From NCBI RefSeq assembly GCF_903645285.1, contig NZ_CAHJXN010000004.1, positions 248,305 to 312,304 on the forward strand: a DNA stretch of 64,000 nt, in the 5' to 3' direction. Source of the DNA: Streptococcus thalassemiae (GTDB lineage Bacteria; Bacillota; Bacilli; Lactobacillales; Streptococcaceae). The translations under genes were made by a program, and so were the position numbers. This document shows positions 58,301 to 62,932 of the stretch, piece by piece. Below the pieces are notes generated by a model. That model ran no database searches and was not told where the DNA came from. It worked only from the letters and a program-made list of their open reading frames with translations. How positions within the stretch are numbered: the first letter of the stretch is position 1; each line of letters starts with the position of its first letter.

Positions 58301-59427
58301 ACAACCGCTCCATTAGCCTCTTTTTCAGAGAGGACTCCTTCGATTAGTTCACGTGATTTTTTCAGGTCTGCTAAGGCAGCACTAAAGTCTTCTTGACTAA
58401 TAGTGTCACCTTTAGAGAAGGCTTCATTGAACTTATCAACAGCTGCCTTGGCTGCTTGGATTTTATCTGCTGATGCTCCGTTAGCTCGGAGTTGCTCAGT
58501 GATGAACTCTAATTCATCTTTTAGTCCATAAACACCATTTTTACCTTCTGTATTTGTGTAGGTTGGGAGCGCCTGTGGAGTAGCTTGAGAGCCAGCTCCA
58601 GAACCTGTTGAGTCTCCTCCAGCAGATGGCCTAACTTGATTTTCATCTGATGTAGGCTCGCTCAAAGTTCTTCTACGACCTTTTCCTCCACTTGTTTGCG
58701 CAGTCGTAGCTCCCTCTGGAGTAGCAAGTCCAGTAGGTGTCAGACTTGTAGATGTCAGACCTGCTTTTTCCAAGATTGTTGGAGTTTCTAAGCTAGGTGT
58801 CAAGGCTTGATTGACACGGCTCATAAGCTCTGCCATCAGTCTTGCTTGCTCATCAACCTGCGCTTGCGTCGCTTTTGGATCTTCCAAAACTGCCTTAGCT
58901 GCTGCTAGGCGCGCTTCCACTTCAGCATGTAGTTCCTGCATTGAGCTAAGCGTTAGTTTTGCCAACAAAGCTTGCAGATTGCCTTGAGTCGATTTGGCTG
59001 CTGTCGTATCAGCGACGGTCGGCTCTTCTTGCTCTTTTACTTCTCCTGCTTGAGAAGGTTCTTGGTTAGCTGGATTTGTCTCGGACTGAGCAGAGTTAGA
59101 CTCAGCTCCTGCTTGCCCTTGATTGGTTCCCTCAGCTGGAGCTTCTTGCGTTTTCACCTCATCAGCTGCTTTGAGTTCAGCTGGCTGGTAAGTTAAAACC
59201 TTGTTCGAGTCTCCCTCATCCGAGCTTCCTAAATCACCGTCTGCCTTTCCATCAGAACCCACCGTAGCTACTTCATTTGCCGTAGCTGGAGTAATTGTCT
59301 CACTCGCCGCCACAGCTCCATTGGCAAAGAACATCAATGCCGCAACCGCGACACTGGCAGCACCAAAGTGGTATTTTCGAATCGAATATCGGAAAACCTT
59401 TTCTTTGTTATATTTTCCAAAGTCCAT
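40303..59427 (-). CDS. Giant YSIRK surface protein with Ig-like and FIVAR-type repeats
   Basis: A 6374-residue surface protein. Residues 1-41 are a YSIRK signal peptide (YSIRK at 14-18), the type exported at the septum. About 45-400 is low-complexity with a helical module. About 410-840 is a globular region of unknown fold. About 840-3800 is a string of Ig-like/Rib-like beta modules (starts like KPTAPTV, ends like YPDGTREDFEIPV). Residues 3878-5989 are twelve 176-residue repeats, each two helical FIVAR-like modules. One diverged module, an Asn/Ser/Thr linker (about 6068-6190), another helical module, LPYGT (6282-6286), a membrane helix with RRKK (to 6307) and a 67-residue helical tail follow. 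It resembles staphylococcal Ebh in plan. Likely an adhesin or wall-spanning fibre; ligand unknown. GGAG precedes ATG at 59427; the frame is open 22 codons earlier. Confidence 0.92.
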   Translation of the reverse strand: MDFGKYNKEKVFRYSIRKYHFGAASVAVAALMFFANGAVAASETITPATANEVATVGSDGKADGDLGSSDEGDSNKVLTYQPAELKAADEVKTQEAPAEGTNQGQAGAESNSAQSETNPANQEPSQAGEVKEQEEPTVADTTAAKSTQGNLQALLAKLTLSSMQELHAEVEARLAAAKAVLEDPKATQAQVDEQARLMAELMSRVNQALTPSLETPTILEKAGLTSTSLTPTGLATPEGATTAQTSGGKGRRRTLSEPTSDENQVRPSAGGDSTGSGAGSQATPQALPTYTNTEGKNGVYGLKDELEFITEQLRANGASADKIQAAKAAVDKFNEAFSKGDTISQEDFSAALADLKKSRELIEGVLSEKEANGAVVSSPLEPRALNGGSSDYEAIPTEDESARADNVTIQPRTNATGWSGFRSMPAGAQTRMRRAPGQDRAIATRSGIESADYDTKTGYLFESGQNGSPYPKYSYVFYSKGGVGNTYYEGGKISEAYQGFHINVRPTKTGLYWQITVNENHKTLGVNKVYFTLPQGQVLKSGSVSVQTFNKNGGTLLERPTVASGEDELKNALSNAFRNLPQDSPFRGAELKDVEKGTKDKTNARISNIGTTQAQRFKVGTLEDIAREQTYGAGYLNRGFYNRRDIEPSNLQKYSDAKFNTIQNDVRDVYTFSLNSGDDHSYKITFETSGSNDLGKLTYAGGLKRVENATRQLINQWYARTPEERDDTDKFKFKISGNGYFKVDQNTAYVNFATSYPDGTQVKAEGANKALNYPRYIDDPLNTGTKGVLTYSGDLTVNGAFNIDFTSYGEYSDENDQPIEKQKGKQEANQRNQSFRVIDEDTNKVYDLTTDAGKKQMTMDIISKPGVHNFRYVRRFPTDNSSDDGKLSFVTKPKTPTLEALTNKAEIATSVTASGGTEGYNMVLYRKLDNGNLEKVKMLENGVEKDAIVKANAKGQATFTGVELPQGKYVVKTVIDQDWIDYDGSKQPIVESDNSAEMTATVGQKFATKPVITQDVTDLSLAVKIGQDNATKAVVRYTDTNSKEQNVTFVKGTDGNWSKETATANSGISIQSSSNGIAVVTLPNGTAKPASTVYAKQKIENKAYSEEASKEVSQLRIGLSNGLGTDIRRDKFKTLVPDWPATANTLKFIAQGNTKITDIAVTGSESLGINWVKEGVGGTRASIKANNPSGFSRDKGGVHPLTVTVTTENGKKETFETSVIIPPKAGTFETTNEQLKEKASEKPTIKVKDLNTNLGFGNITSPELEWKAYLVKGGRDAEPDYQNYYFKSATDYTVLASSSITADGKATFDAASYRQTNVGTDPLKVVTALVHKGTDTIFDGVVSPLSTSTVQATSQKQPFATKPVLATTPNGDVTVKIGQNGATSAVVTYEVENGRQPVILQKQNGTWTKFEGLGQTPATVVNAADGTAMVTVPFGTARSGTQLSAQQRSNDTDPSEAATITVPTDTTVPEVKIGTGDNAQTLPQSRNDSDAREAVYEVVQGQAFRPELKAWDNFEKLTKFRIDNLRPGITATNANDAFNTTTKYSQQAPFSPTFTGNIPEDTIPGVYTSTITVSDGTTGDKNYYFKYKVLPTAPTVTPTTQTGNQVLSNDRTLKGTATAGAKIKVTVAGQTVAENIQVGSDGHWTVNLREGLNSNHANQTQLVAKDPVAVTQTVNGVESPSTNVTVAVGSTTIEPSETGGTTLYAGAKEVVVKTPHDAGMFYLKYTDKDTGATKDLGFKRTSIDGPWTSVDSSQAEVKGTPTKDGFTETVTITMKKPIKAGTASTKTNISEGNYGTPADWQAISVTNEAPTLAGPQGNTTTIEKGGQLNLDTLVTAHDKEDDQNATLGNGVTKEIVSVNGVAATKTVDVNRPGSYVVKYKATDSQGVSSSELDVTVKVKPTAPTVTAGDNGDVTVRPAMQDNVNTVSFTYTNANTTSPTNKTVTANKTNNSWSLTGAPTDGVTIDATTGVVTIKDREIKDNSQITAKSVTTDNVDSTTVTANSKVGDRVAPTFTFSDKYTEVVNGERVVYVTPTEDLADGSITLGTVEDNSGKLSEVVLFQGDSQSTNMQYELQYNIKPKTNNGDFAAPYDIQITGKLPKLNPDTRRAWDPNLNNGNIVTRYVSATDAAGNQLKSIRNVATEPTRVVIRLLTQKDKYTPQISTQILNKDITASNATVTADEFNKIKEQIDFSAKKGDVKVNRNSTDLTIERKDNGAIKRKADTDTYYVEATVTYPDGTREDFEIPLDQGDKVAPKVKVNGVELKDNVTENPTFVVFRGATFNPTFEVNDNSGTTTYLKASDLPTGREFVKDESMSNGTNAQLNSDNTVPSTAVLGEHEAKVLVKDASNNQKEYKFKYIVADVELKTSEKTVEFNSTLGDAHEFVKAVVASNSDGDDKYYPRSMTFKWSKDSSDVANDTQLTTPGTVTYKAVADFYNQGGKYTKDIAGIGNGVTIYAPDKIEKPVTFKVKPTAPTVRPQDNGTVLITHDNQPNVNRISVTYTTQGDNPREVTYTATKNGDSWSFGSGAPLTVNPTTGEIKLKDGYVKEGSTVKVKALTTPTTGNVESTETTETVRNRDHQFPTVTFQNVETDADGNRVVYITPTEEANLPIATFNDNSGKLVAANFVGYDGSPTNLSSVNLEFSNRFAKDSAETQHDAPITLNVTGKLSKTNPADRNNLWTDGGTIGTIYADAEDVAGNRLHESPGAKDNTKNSPTRVILKARTQATKYIPTITTQPLEKYITSTTTVTGDEFNAMKENLTFTSTKGNVNVTNKTSDLTVAMKDSGLIKSKEDGSHYVGATVTYPDGTREDFEIPVKSIKPAVPTVTPETNGDVTATPVDEPNVDKLEVTYTPADINQLQDNGDVMKTPQAETKVVATKDANNQWSITEGAKDGISIDPNTGKITLKDQVVKGQSNVVAKVVAQNVSSDSASQTAANGDTTLPVIGASSKLVEAGKEVNIPLELSDDGVGIDESNIKVTNLPEGLSYDAVSNSIKGTLKDVSKSDIKVAVLDKNGNKAEKTISLVAVKPKTVYAISGGTIENVDDAANFVEVPAGVTLTSATWKDDSKPTTEVLGRTTETVVANLDGYDNLELSTPVIVYPGVTLRKVNGREVTIYYEVVGQPLTSAVWGTGGRTQPAKPDFYVAFEGDKPAGTTIEFEGGMPPTPSTTAGEITKKIIVTYPNGAGKFERELTFKIYGYEPNYPTGKDYFETEVGKPFANTNVTSYVKSSTNFGTPSQKFFGWGDGYGSSPVAKVQTTIGVREEEANVHYGTKVDEYRGDTSHRYTDQRVKVALAVKPKAPTLQGQAGTRPAVTVSNLPEASQLASGATVKVQLKDAQGDVVAEKEITAGTTTVAFAAADYKKDLTLGEQLTTNVLVSGTYKKTIAKNTTEDTAYEVSSAKSDSVTVKTYADFYRNQVTYPTNAEKVTYGNSDIANGNFTDAAKERFAAKIQEVNANNSNLPANVTYTKGTTDDKTKVATINFPDDGSTIDISHTQVAKPTAPTFTKTAGTEENPKLSDVDRTISGTALESATKVVLTLQTGKTVEIDANNGKDPANLQPGEGALKNGVWTYKLEDNLYLRQTEQSAEIGSSTLPVKVKQTVFTAESDESTIYVAKERNFTGKTITAAKGSQTLTDLKTDARKGIKYTEKDVEKDFPSDFTATWKETPDVETVGTRKYKVQLTETSATGTNKVGEYDVTITVTNPAPAELTYENKQNGETVVTIPEDADEVVFTVSTTDTTVNTITVSKANGWTADGIEKRGNTWVFPANSVQGNRQVTAVATAGSGDTKSAQTPTSISAPAHTVTTNTITKVVGENPTNAELLAVVDVANKQSAALKEGTQYPTTVGSHNLDVVITYADQSTENVRVPYVVKQADKTALTQANNALGSEITSAPDTADKPASKVTAYNDAKKAAEAAKTAAEAVIANDNATPEAVQAEITKVNNAKAALKDAEDAVTAAATTTAKNKLTADKAKLDEVVNTDGKTPESIEVYNNAKAEAEVEVTAAKQAAADALAKGDDATAAEVQAAQEKVTAAQGKLDKAKEKLVDKADKTALTQANNTLGSEITSAPDTADKPASKVTAYEQAKQAAEAAQTAAQEVINNDNATPAAVQAEITKVNNAKAALKDAEDAVTAAATTTAKNKLTADKAKLDEAVSTDGKTPESIEAYNNAKAEAEADVTAAKQAAADALAKGDDATAAEVQAAQEKVTAAQGKLDKAKEKLVDKADKTALTQANNALGSEITSAPDTADKPASKVTAYNDAKKAAEAAKTAAEAVIANDNATPEAVQAEITKVNNAKAALKDAEDAVTAAATTTAKNKLTADKAKLDEVVNTDGKTPESIEAYNNAKAEAEADVTAAKQAAEAALAKGDDATAAEVQAAQEKVTAAQGKLDKAKEKLVDKADKTALTQANNALGSEITSAPDTADKPASKVTAYNDAKKAAEAAKTAAEAVIANDNATPEAVQAEITKVNNAKAALKDAEDAVTAAATTTAKNKLTADKAKLDEVVNTDGKTPESIEAYNNAKAEAEAEVTAAKQAAADALAKGDDATAAEVQAAQEKVTAAQGKLDKAKEKLVDKADKTTLTQANNALGSEITSAPDTADKPASKVTAYNDAKKAAEAAKTAAEAVIANDNATPEAVQAEITKVNNAKAALKDAEDAVTAAATTTAKNKLTADKAKLDEVVNTDGKTPESIEAYNNAKAEAEAEVTAAKQAAADALAKGDDATAAEVQAAQEKVTAAQGKLDKAKEKLVDKADKTTLTQANNALGSEITSAPDTADKPASKVTAYNDAKKAAEAAKTAAEAVIANDNATPEAVQAEITKVNNAKAALKDAEDAVTAAATTTAKNKLTADKAKLDEVVNTDGKTPESIEAYNNAKAEAEAEVTAAKQAAADALAKGDDATAAEVQAAQEKVTAAQGKLDKAKEKLVDKADKTALTQANNALGSEITSAPDTADKPASKVTAYEQAKQAAEAAQTAAQEVINNDNATPAAVQAEITKVNNAKAALKDAEDAVTAAATTTAKNKLTADKAKLDEAVSTDGKTPESIEAYNNAKAEAEADVTAAKQAAADALAKGDDATAAEVQAAQEKVTAAQGKLDKAKEKLVDKADKTALTQANNALGSEITSAPDTADKPASKVTAYNDAKKAAEAAKTAAEAVIANDNATPEAVQAEITKVNNAKAALKDAEDAVTAAATTTAKNKLTADKAKLDEVVNTDGKTPESIEAYNNAKAEAEADVTAAKQAAEAALAKGDDATAAEVQAAQEKVTAAQGKLDKAKEKLVDKADKTALTQANNALGSEITSAPDTADKPASKVTAYNDAKKAAEAAKTAAEAVIANDNATPEAVQAEITKVNNAKAALKDAEDAVTAAATTTAKNKLTADKAKLDEVVNTDGKTPESIEAYNNAKAEAEAEVTAAKQAAADALAKGDDATAAEVQAAQEKVTAAQGKLDKAKEKLVDKADKTTLTQANNALGSEITSAPDTADKPASKVTAYNDAKKAAEAAKTAAEAVIANDNATPEAVQAEITKVNNAKAALKDAEDAVTAAATTTAKNKLTADKAKLDEVVNTDGKTPESIEAYNNAKAEAEAEVTAAKQAAADALAKGDDATAAEVQAAQEKVTAAQGKLDKAKEKLVDKADKTTLTQANNALGSEITSAPDTADKPASKVTAYNDAKKAAEAAKTAAEAVIANDNATPEAVQAEITKVNNAKAALKDAEDAVTAAATTTAKNKLTADKAKLDEVVNTDGKTPESIEAYNNAKAEAEAEVTAAKQAAAAALAKGDDATAAEVQAAQEKVTAAQGKLDKAKEKLVDKADKTTLTQANNALGSEITSAPDTADKPASKVTAYNDAKKAAEAAKTAAEAVIANDNATPEAVQAEITKVNNAKAALKDAEDAVTAAATTTAKNKLTADKAKLDEVVNTDGKTPESIEAYNNAKAEAEADVTAAKQAAEAALAKGDDATAAEVQAAQEKVTAAQGKLDKAKEKLVDKADKTALTNAKEDLEADVDQVVDTAGKTEASKQAYEDAKAKAQEAVTEAETVIANANATEQDVADAKSKVDEAKQKLAEAKAGLVDKPTSVPSNDGSTNNGVNTNNGANTDNSSNSNTSGDTNNSANTNNGGTTTPADSNSDSATPANSANTPVPGVTTDDSSNTTPATPSSTVGQAQASTPAQETPVSTLTPNNSGNTGNTVTPSETRPVDKSELARLVEELETRLKDLDAIDQSVIDAAKIILGEGQEALRNADLTEAGLREMTAKVKEALESLKGKQATKDEEETKETSKEQGHLPYGTMIGSLLALLGLLLFLIARRKKESELKKLTKELTKVLQDGDLTSVDAKVLDQAREALAQAVAFLANEKESDHTEDELIDKLKAILAQLR
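41461..47796 (-). repeat. Twelve tandem 528-bp repeats in the giant gene
   Basis: Exactly 12 x 528 nt, nearly identical. Unit starts can be followed by TGTCTTGTCT at 41461, 41989 and so on to 47797. Variants (YEQAKQ for YNDAKK; EAVSTDG for EVVNTDG) fall in units 2 and 7, and other variants follow the same five-unit spacing, so units 2-6 (44629-47268) and 7-11 (41989-44628) are a 2640-bp duplication. Confidence 0.95.
50970..53745 (-). repeat. Two diverged copies of a large Ig-like block
   Basis: A block of about 350 residues from KPTAPTV through YITPTE/YVTPTE, NDNSGKL-type and TRVV/TRVI segments to YPDGTREDFEIP occurs at about 53740-52680 and again at about 52030-50975. DNA for the last part is still close to identical, the rest is diverged. 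Confidence 0.75.
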
Positions 59428-59557
59428 GAAATCTTTCTCCTTTTTTGTAAGTTGTTTTGAAAACAAAAATAGCCTTATCATCTTCAAACTCACATGATAT
59501 TAAATAGTATTGATAGCACTATTTAACCCACTGCACCCAGTGTACAGTCTAGTAATA

Positions 59558-59592
59558 ATTATACCATACCCCCCCCCGAATTTACCATCTAA
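59558..59592 (-). promoter_or_regulatory. Promoter of the giant gene with a G9 tract in the spacer
   Basis: On the minus strand TGGTATAAT (perfect extended -10, TATAAT at 59558-59563) is preceded by TTC-G9-TATGG, that is 17 nt with nine G (59569-59577). The -35 region (GGTAAA or TGGTAA) is poor. The start lies about 125 nt before the ATG. A homopolymer here can slip and change promoter strength. Confidence 0.72.
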
Positions 59593-60083
59593 TCATCCAA
59601 AAATCTTGATTTTTAGACAATTTTTTAGTATATATTTATTATATTGATTATAGATATACGCTTTTTTGATTTATTTCCTAGAAACTAATAACTTTTCTAT
59701 ATCTTTATTTATGAAAATTTTAGTATAATAATAGTTATAATTGGATGGTTTTTAGTAGTCTGAATATATTAAATTTGATTTAGAAACCAAGTATGGATTC
59801 GGATTTTAGTTTGAAAAACCTCCCTATTTTTTATTGGAAGAGCTTATCATCAGTTTTTGAAAAATGTCTCAGACTTATACTAGACTTGTTCGATACCTAT
59901 TTGCAGCAAGATTAAATGGTTAGCTGGTTAGAAATTGAATTGTTAGCTTTTATTTCATCTCACTATCCCCTATTCCTAGAGCCACAATCTCCTTATTCCT
60001 TCCTTTGACGATTCTCATCTCCAAAATCACTCCTATTCCTAGACCGCTTTCAGCCCTTACCTCATGATAATCAAGCTTGGAAA
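59593..60083. other. AT-rich intergenic stretch
   Basis: About 490 nt with no gene or RNA I recognise. Parts may be decayed repeat DNA. Confidence 0.4.
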
Positions 60084-60191
60084 TATAGTAGATTGAAATA
60101 GAATATGAACAAATTGATAAGGGGATTTTAAAGTAATTTCTAACAATGCTTTAGAAACTAGGATGTGCTATTCGAAATTTAACTCACTATA
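60084..60191 (+). repeat. RUP element
   Basis: Starts TATAGTAGATTGAAATAGAA, has the core AATTTCTAACAATGCTTTAG and ends AACTCACTATA; 108 bp with inverted ends. Confidence 0.82.
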
Positions 60192-60200
60192 AAAATCAAC

Positions 60201-60306
60201 TAAAACAAAATGAAACAAGAATCAAACAAATGGGTCTTGGAATTTCAATCAATTTATAACAATATTTTAAAATCCCCTTGTACTATCCCAGCTTTAGCTC
60301 ATTATA
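60201..60306 (+). repeat. Decayed RUP element
   Basis: AAAATGAAACAAGAATC, then ATTTATAACAATATTTTA and GTACTATCCCAGC with a CATTATA end follow the RUP order with many changes. Confidence 0.6.
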
Positions 60307-60411
60307 TTTGTTCTAAATCCATTGATTATCATTCTACTCTTATCCTTAATCTAAGATTAGTATTTTGAGCTATCCTACATAAGTCTCCTGGCTTGCTTTT
60401 TGATTTTCGTT

Positions 60412-60515
60412 TATAGAATATTGAATTTGGAATAGTTCACTAGTACTTCTAAAACATTGATAGAAATTACTTTAACTTCCTGACTGATTTGTTCAGTTCT
60501 TATTTCATTCATATA
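60412..60515 (-). repeat. Decayed RUP element, reverse orientation
   Basis: TATAGAATATTGAATTTGGA at one end and TTCTTATTTCATTCATATA at the other, with ACTTCTAAAACATTGATAG between, match RUP read on the minus strand. Confidence 0.72.
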
Positions 60516-60656
60516 TGCTATGCATTAACCGATAGCGGATACCTACGGAGAACTTGCCACTCAGATGTAGGACTTGCCCATCATACAAAAAAACAGACTT
60601 CATCCCACAAAGAGATAAAATCTGTTACTATTTTCTACACGATATTTCCTAATTTT

Positions 60657-60783
60657 TAATCCAGCAGTTGGTCCGCCTGGCTGATGGCTCGCTCGGGGCG
60701 CTGGGTAAAGGGCTTGTTGCCGAAAAACTCCAACCATGGTTTACGAACCTCGTCTTTGCTGGTTTCTCTGTATTTTTTAGGTC
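60657..60783 (-). pseudogene. Fragment of an Rpn-family gene
   Basis: About 122 nt nearly identical to an internal piece of the adjacent Rpn gene (61109-61230). Read on the minus strand it encodes ETSKDEVRKPWLEFFGNKPF and continues to QLLD, then a stop. It is a remnant of a second copy. Confidence 0.82.
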
Positions 60784-61758
60784 TTATTTGTAATGTTCTT
60801 TCAACAGCACCTCAAACTCAGAGACAGTCATTCCCAATTGCTGGCTGGCTACCTCGGAAGTCAGAAGACCTTGGCGAACCATATCTAGGAAAGCAAAAAG
60901 TTTTCCACGTTCAAGTCCACGCTCCAGTCCCTGTTCAATCCCCTCTGCACGGCCACGTTCAAGTCCACGCTCTAAACCTTGTTCAATACCTTGTTCAAGA
61001 CCTTCTGCCCTAGCAGTTTCCAAGGCATAGTCCTGTGCTAACAAGGCTTGTTCTTCGCGCATACGTAGTTGACTAAACATCTTCCTGTCCTCCTCGGACC
61101 AGCTCTTGTAATCCAGCAGCTGGTCTGCTTGGCTGATGGCTCGCTCGGGTTGCTGGGTAAAGGGCTTGTTCCCGAAAAACTCTAACCAGGGCTTGCGAAC
61201 CTCATCTTTGCTGGTTTCTCTGTATTTTTTTAATTCCAAGAATGCCATCTTGACTAGATGGTTTTCCTGACCATTGTTGGTAATGGTTAAAACATCACCT
61301 GTCGTATCTTCTCGCATACTAAAGCTATGAAAAGCTAAGTCATCTGAAAAGTAATTGCTGTCCACGATTGCAATGGCATAGACTGGTGCAATGTGTTTAT
61401 AGCTCTGGTGTGTATCACCTTCTCGTTGGCGAATTTTTTCAAGATTTTGATTGACCTGACTACACAGGTAAGCCCATAAGCGATTGATGAAAAAATTCTG
61501 ATGATGCACCTGAATCTCAATAATTACCTGAGTGCCATTGTCCAACTCCGCCAAAACATCTATACTGGTATAGAAATCCTGCGCCGAGTAGGGTAAAGAA
61601 GGCAAGACATGAATGTTACTTCCCTCCAAAATGGTCACATTTTTTGCTGGTAAATCCAGCATATCGCGAATAAATTGACAAGTAATTTCTGGATTGCTAA
61701 AAATTTTCTTAGCAACCAAGTCATTAGTTGGGCTGATGCCCGGATGTCTTAGAATCAT
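60784..61758 (-). CDS. Rpn-family PD-(D/E)XK nuclease/putative transposase
   Basis: A 324-residue protein of the Rpn (YhgA-like, PDDEXK) family, described as recombination-promoting nucleases. It begins ISPTNDLVAKKIFSNPEITC, has the nuclease core YTSIDVLAELDNGTQVIIEI followed by QVHHQ, and FINRLWAYLCSQV. Near the C-terminus is a run of four-residue repeats (EQGLERG type), a feature of the family that varies in length, and a final helical part. GGAGGAAAAGG precedes the ATG; the frame is open nine codons earlier. A TGCTATAAT extended -10 lies just upstream at 61774. Confidence 0.87.
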   Translation of the reverse strand: MILRHPGISPTNDLVAKKIFSNPEITCQFIRDMLDLPAKNVTILEGSNIHVLPSLPYSAQDFYTSIDVLAELDNGTQVIIEIQVHHQNFFINRLWAYLCSQVNQNLEKIRQREGDTHQSYKHIAPVYAIAIVDSNYFSDDLAFHSFSMREDTTGDVLTITNNGQENHLVKMAFLELKKYRETSKDEVRKPWLEFFGNKPFTQQPERAISQADQLLDYKSWSEEDRKMFSQLRMREEQALLAQDYALETARAEGLEQGIEQGLERGLERGRAEGIEQGLERGLERGKLFAFLDMVRQGLLTSEVASQQLGMTVSEFEVLLKEHYK

Positions 61759-61954
61759 CCTTTTCCTCCTTCTATTATAGCACATTTTTTAATCTAATTT
61801 ACTAGATTTGATGCTTCTATCTATTTATTCGTAAAAGAAAGCTTTTTTCAGAAGAAAGCGAATCGCTTATTTGAAATTTTTTCCCCTCTGTTGGATAGTC
61901 CCGTCTATCTATGTTATAATGAAAGAAGGATTTAAAATCGGAAAAGGAGTATCT

Positions 61955-62932
61955 ATGCTTAAATTAGGTGTCATCGGCACTGGCGCTATCAGCCACCACT
62001 TCATAGAAGCAGCCCATGCTAGTGGAAAATACCAGCTGGTCGCTGTCTATTCTAGGAAACTTGAAACCGCAGCAACCTTTGCTTCTCACTATGAGAATAT
62101 CCAACTATTCGATCAATTAGAAGTCTTCTTCAAATCTTCCTTTGATGTGGTCTATATTGCCAGTCCAAACTCCTTGCATTTTGCTCAGGCAAAAACTGCC
62201 TTGTCTGCTGGTAAACACGTCATTCTTGAAAAGCCAGCTGTCACTCAGCCACAAGAATGGCTAGACTTGAGACATACAGCTAAGAAAAATCGCTGTTTTA
62301 TCTTTGAAGCAGCTCGGAATTACCATGAAAAAGCTTTCACTATCATCAAAAACTTTTTAGCAGACAAACAAATTTTGGGAGCAGATTTCAACTATGCCAA
62401 GTATTCTTCCAAGATGCCTGACTTGTTGGCTGGGGAGACACCAAATGTCTTTTCAGACCGTTTTGCTGGTGGAGCTCTTATGGATTTGGGGATTTATCCT
62501 CTCTACGCTGCCGTTCGCCTTTTTGGAAAAGCTAATGACGCGACTTACCAGTCTCAACAGCTTGACAATAGCATTGACCTAAATGGTGACGGAATTCTCT
62601 TCTACCCAGACTTTCAAGTTCACATCAAGGCTGGGAAAAACATCACTTCCAATCTTCCTTGCGAAATTTACACAACAGATGGAACCTTGACCCTCAACAC
62701 GATTGAGCATATTCGCTCAGCTATTTTTACCGACCACCAAGGAAATCAAGTCCAGCTCCCTATCCAACAGGCTCCTCATACAATGACTGAGGAAATCGCT
62801 ACATTTGCACAGATGATTCAGCAACCAGACCAGACACTCTACCAGAATTGGCTGGATGATGCAGGCTCTGTTCATGAGCTACTATATACCATGCGCCAGA
62901 CTGCTGGCATTAGATTTGAGGCAGAAAAATGA
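61955..62932 (+). CDS. Gfo/Idh/MocA-family oxidoreductase
   Basis: A 325-residue NAD(P)-dependent oxidoreductase. The Rossmann motif is LGVIGTGAISHHFIEAA, the second family motif HVILEKPAVTQPQEW carries the catalytic-type EKP, and GGALMDLGIYPLYAAVRLFG is the C-terminal signature. Substrates of the family are sugars or inositols; the exact one is unclear. The frame is open 28 codons upstream, but AAAAGGAG fits 61955, and a TGTTATAAT -10 lies upstream at about 61912-61920. Its stop overlaps the helicase start (ATGA). Confidence 0.92.
   Translation: MLKLGVIGTGAISHHFIEAAHASGKYQLVAVYSRKLETAATFASHYENIQLFDQLEVFFKSSFDVVYIASPNSLHFAQAKTALSAGKHVILEKPAVTQPQEWLDLRHTAKKNRCFIFEAARNYHEKAFTIIKNFLADKQILGADFNYAKYSSKMPDLLAGETPNVFSDRFAGGALMDLGIYPLYAAVRLFGKANDATYQSQQLDNSIDLNGDGILFYPDFQVHIKAGKNITSNLPCEIYTTDGTLTLNTIEHIRSAIFTDHQGNQVQLPIQQAPHTMTEEIATFAQMIQQPDQTLYQNWLDDAGSVHELLYTMRQTAGIRFEAEK

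Noticed and set aside
59569..59577. The C9 run as a sequencing error
   Set aside because: Possible in length by one base, but its place within a promoter spacer is consistent whatever the exact count, so it is kept as a finding with that caution.
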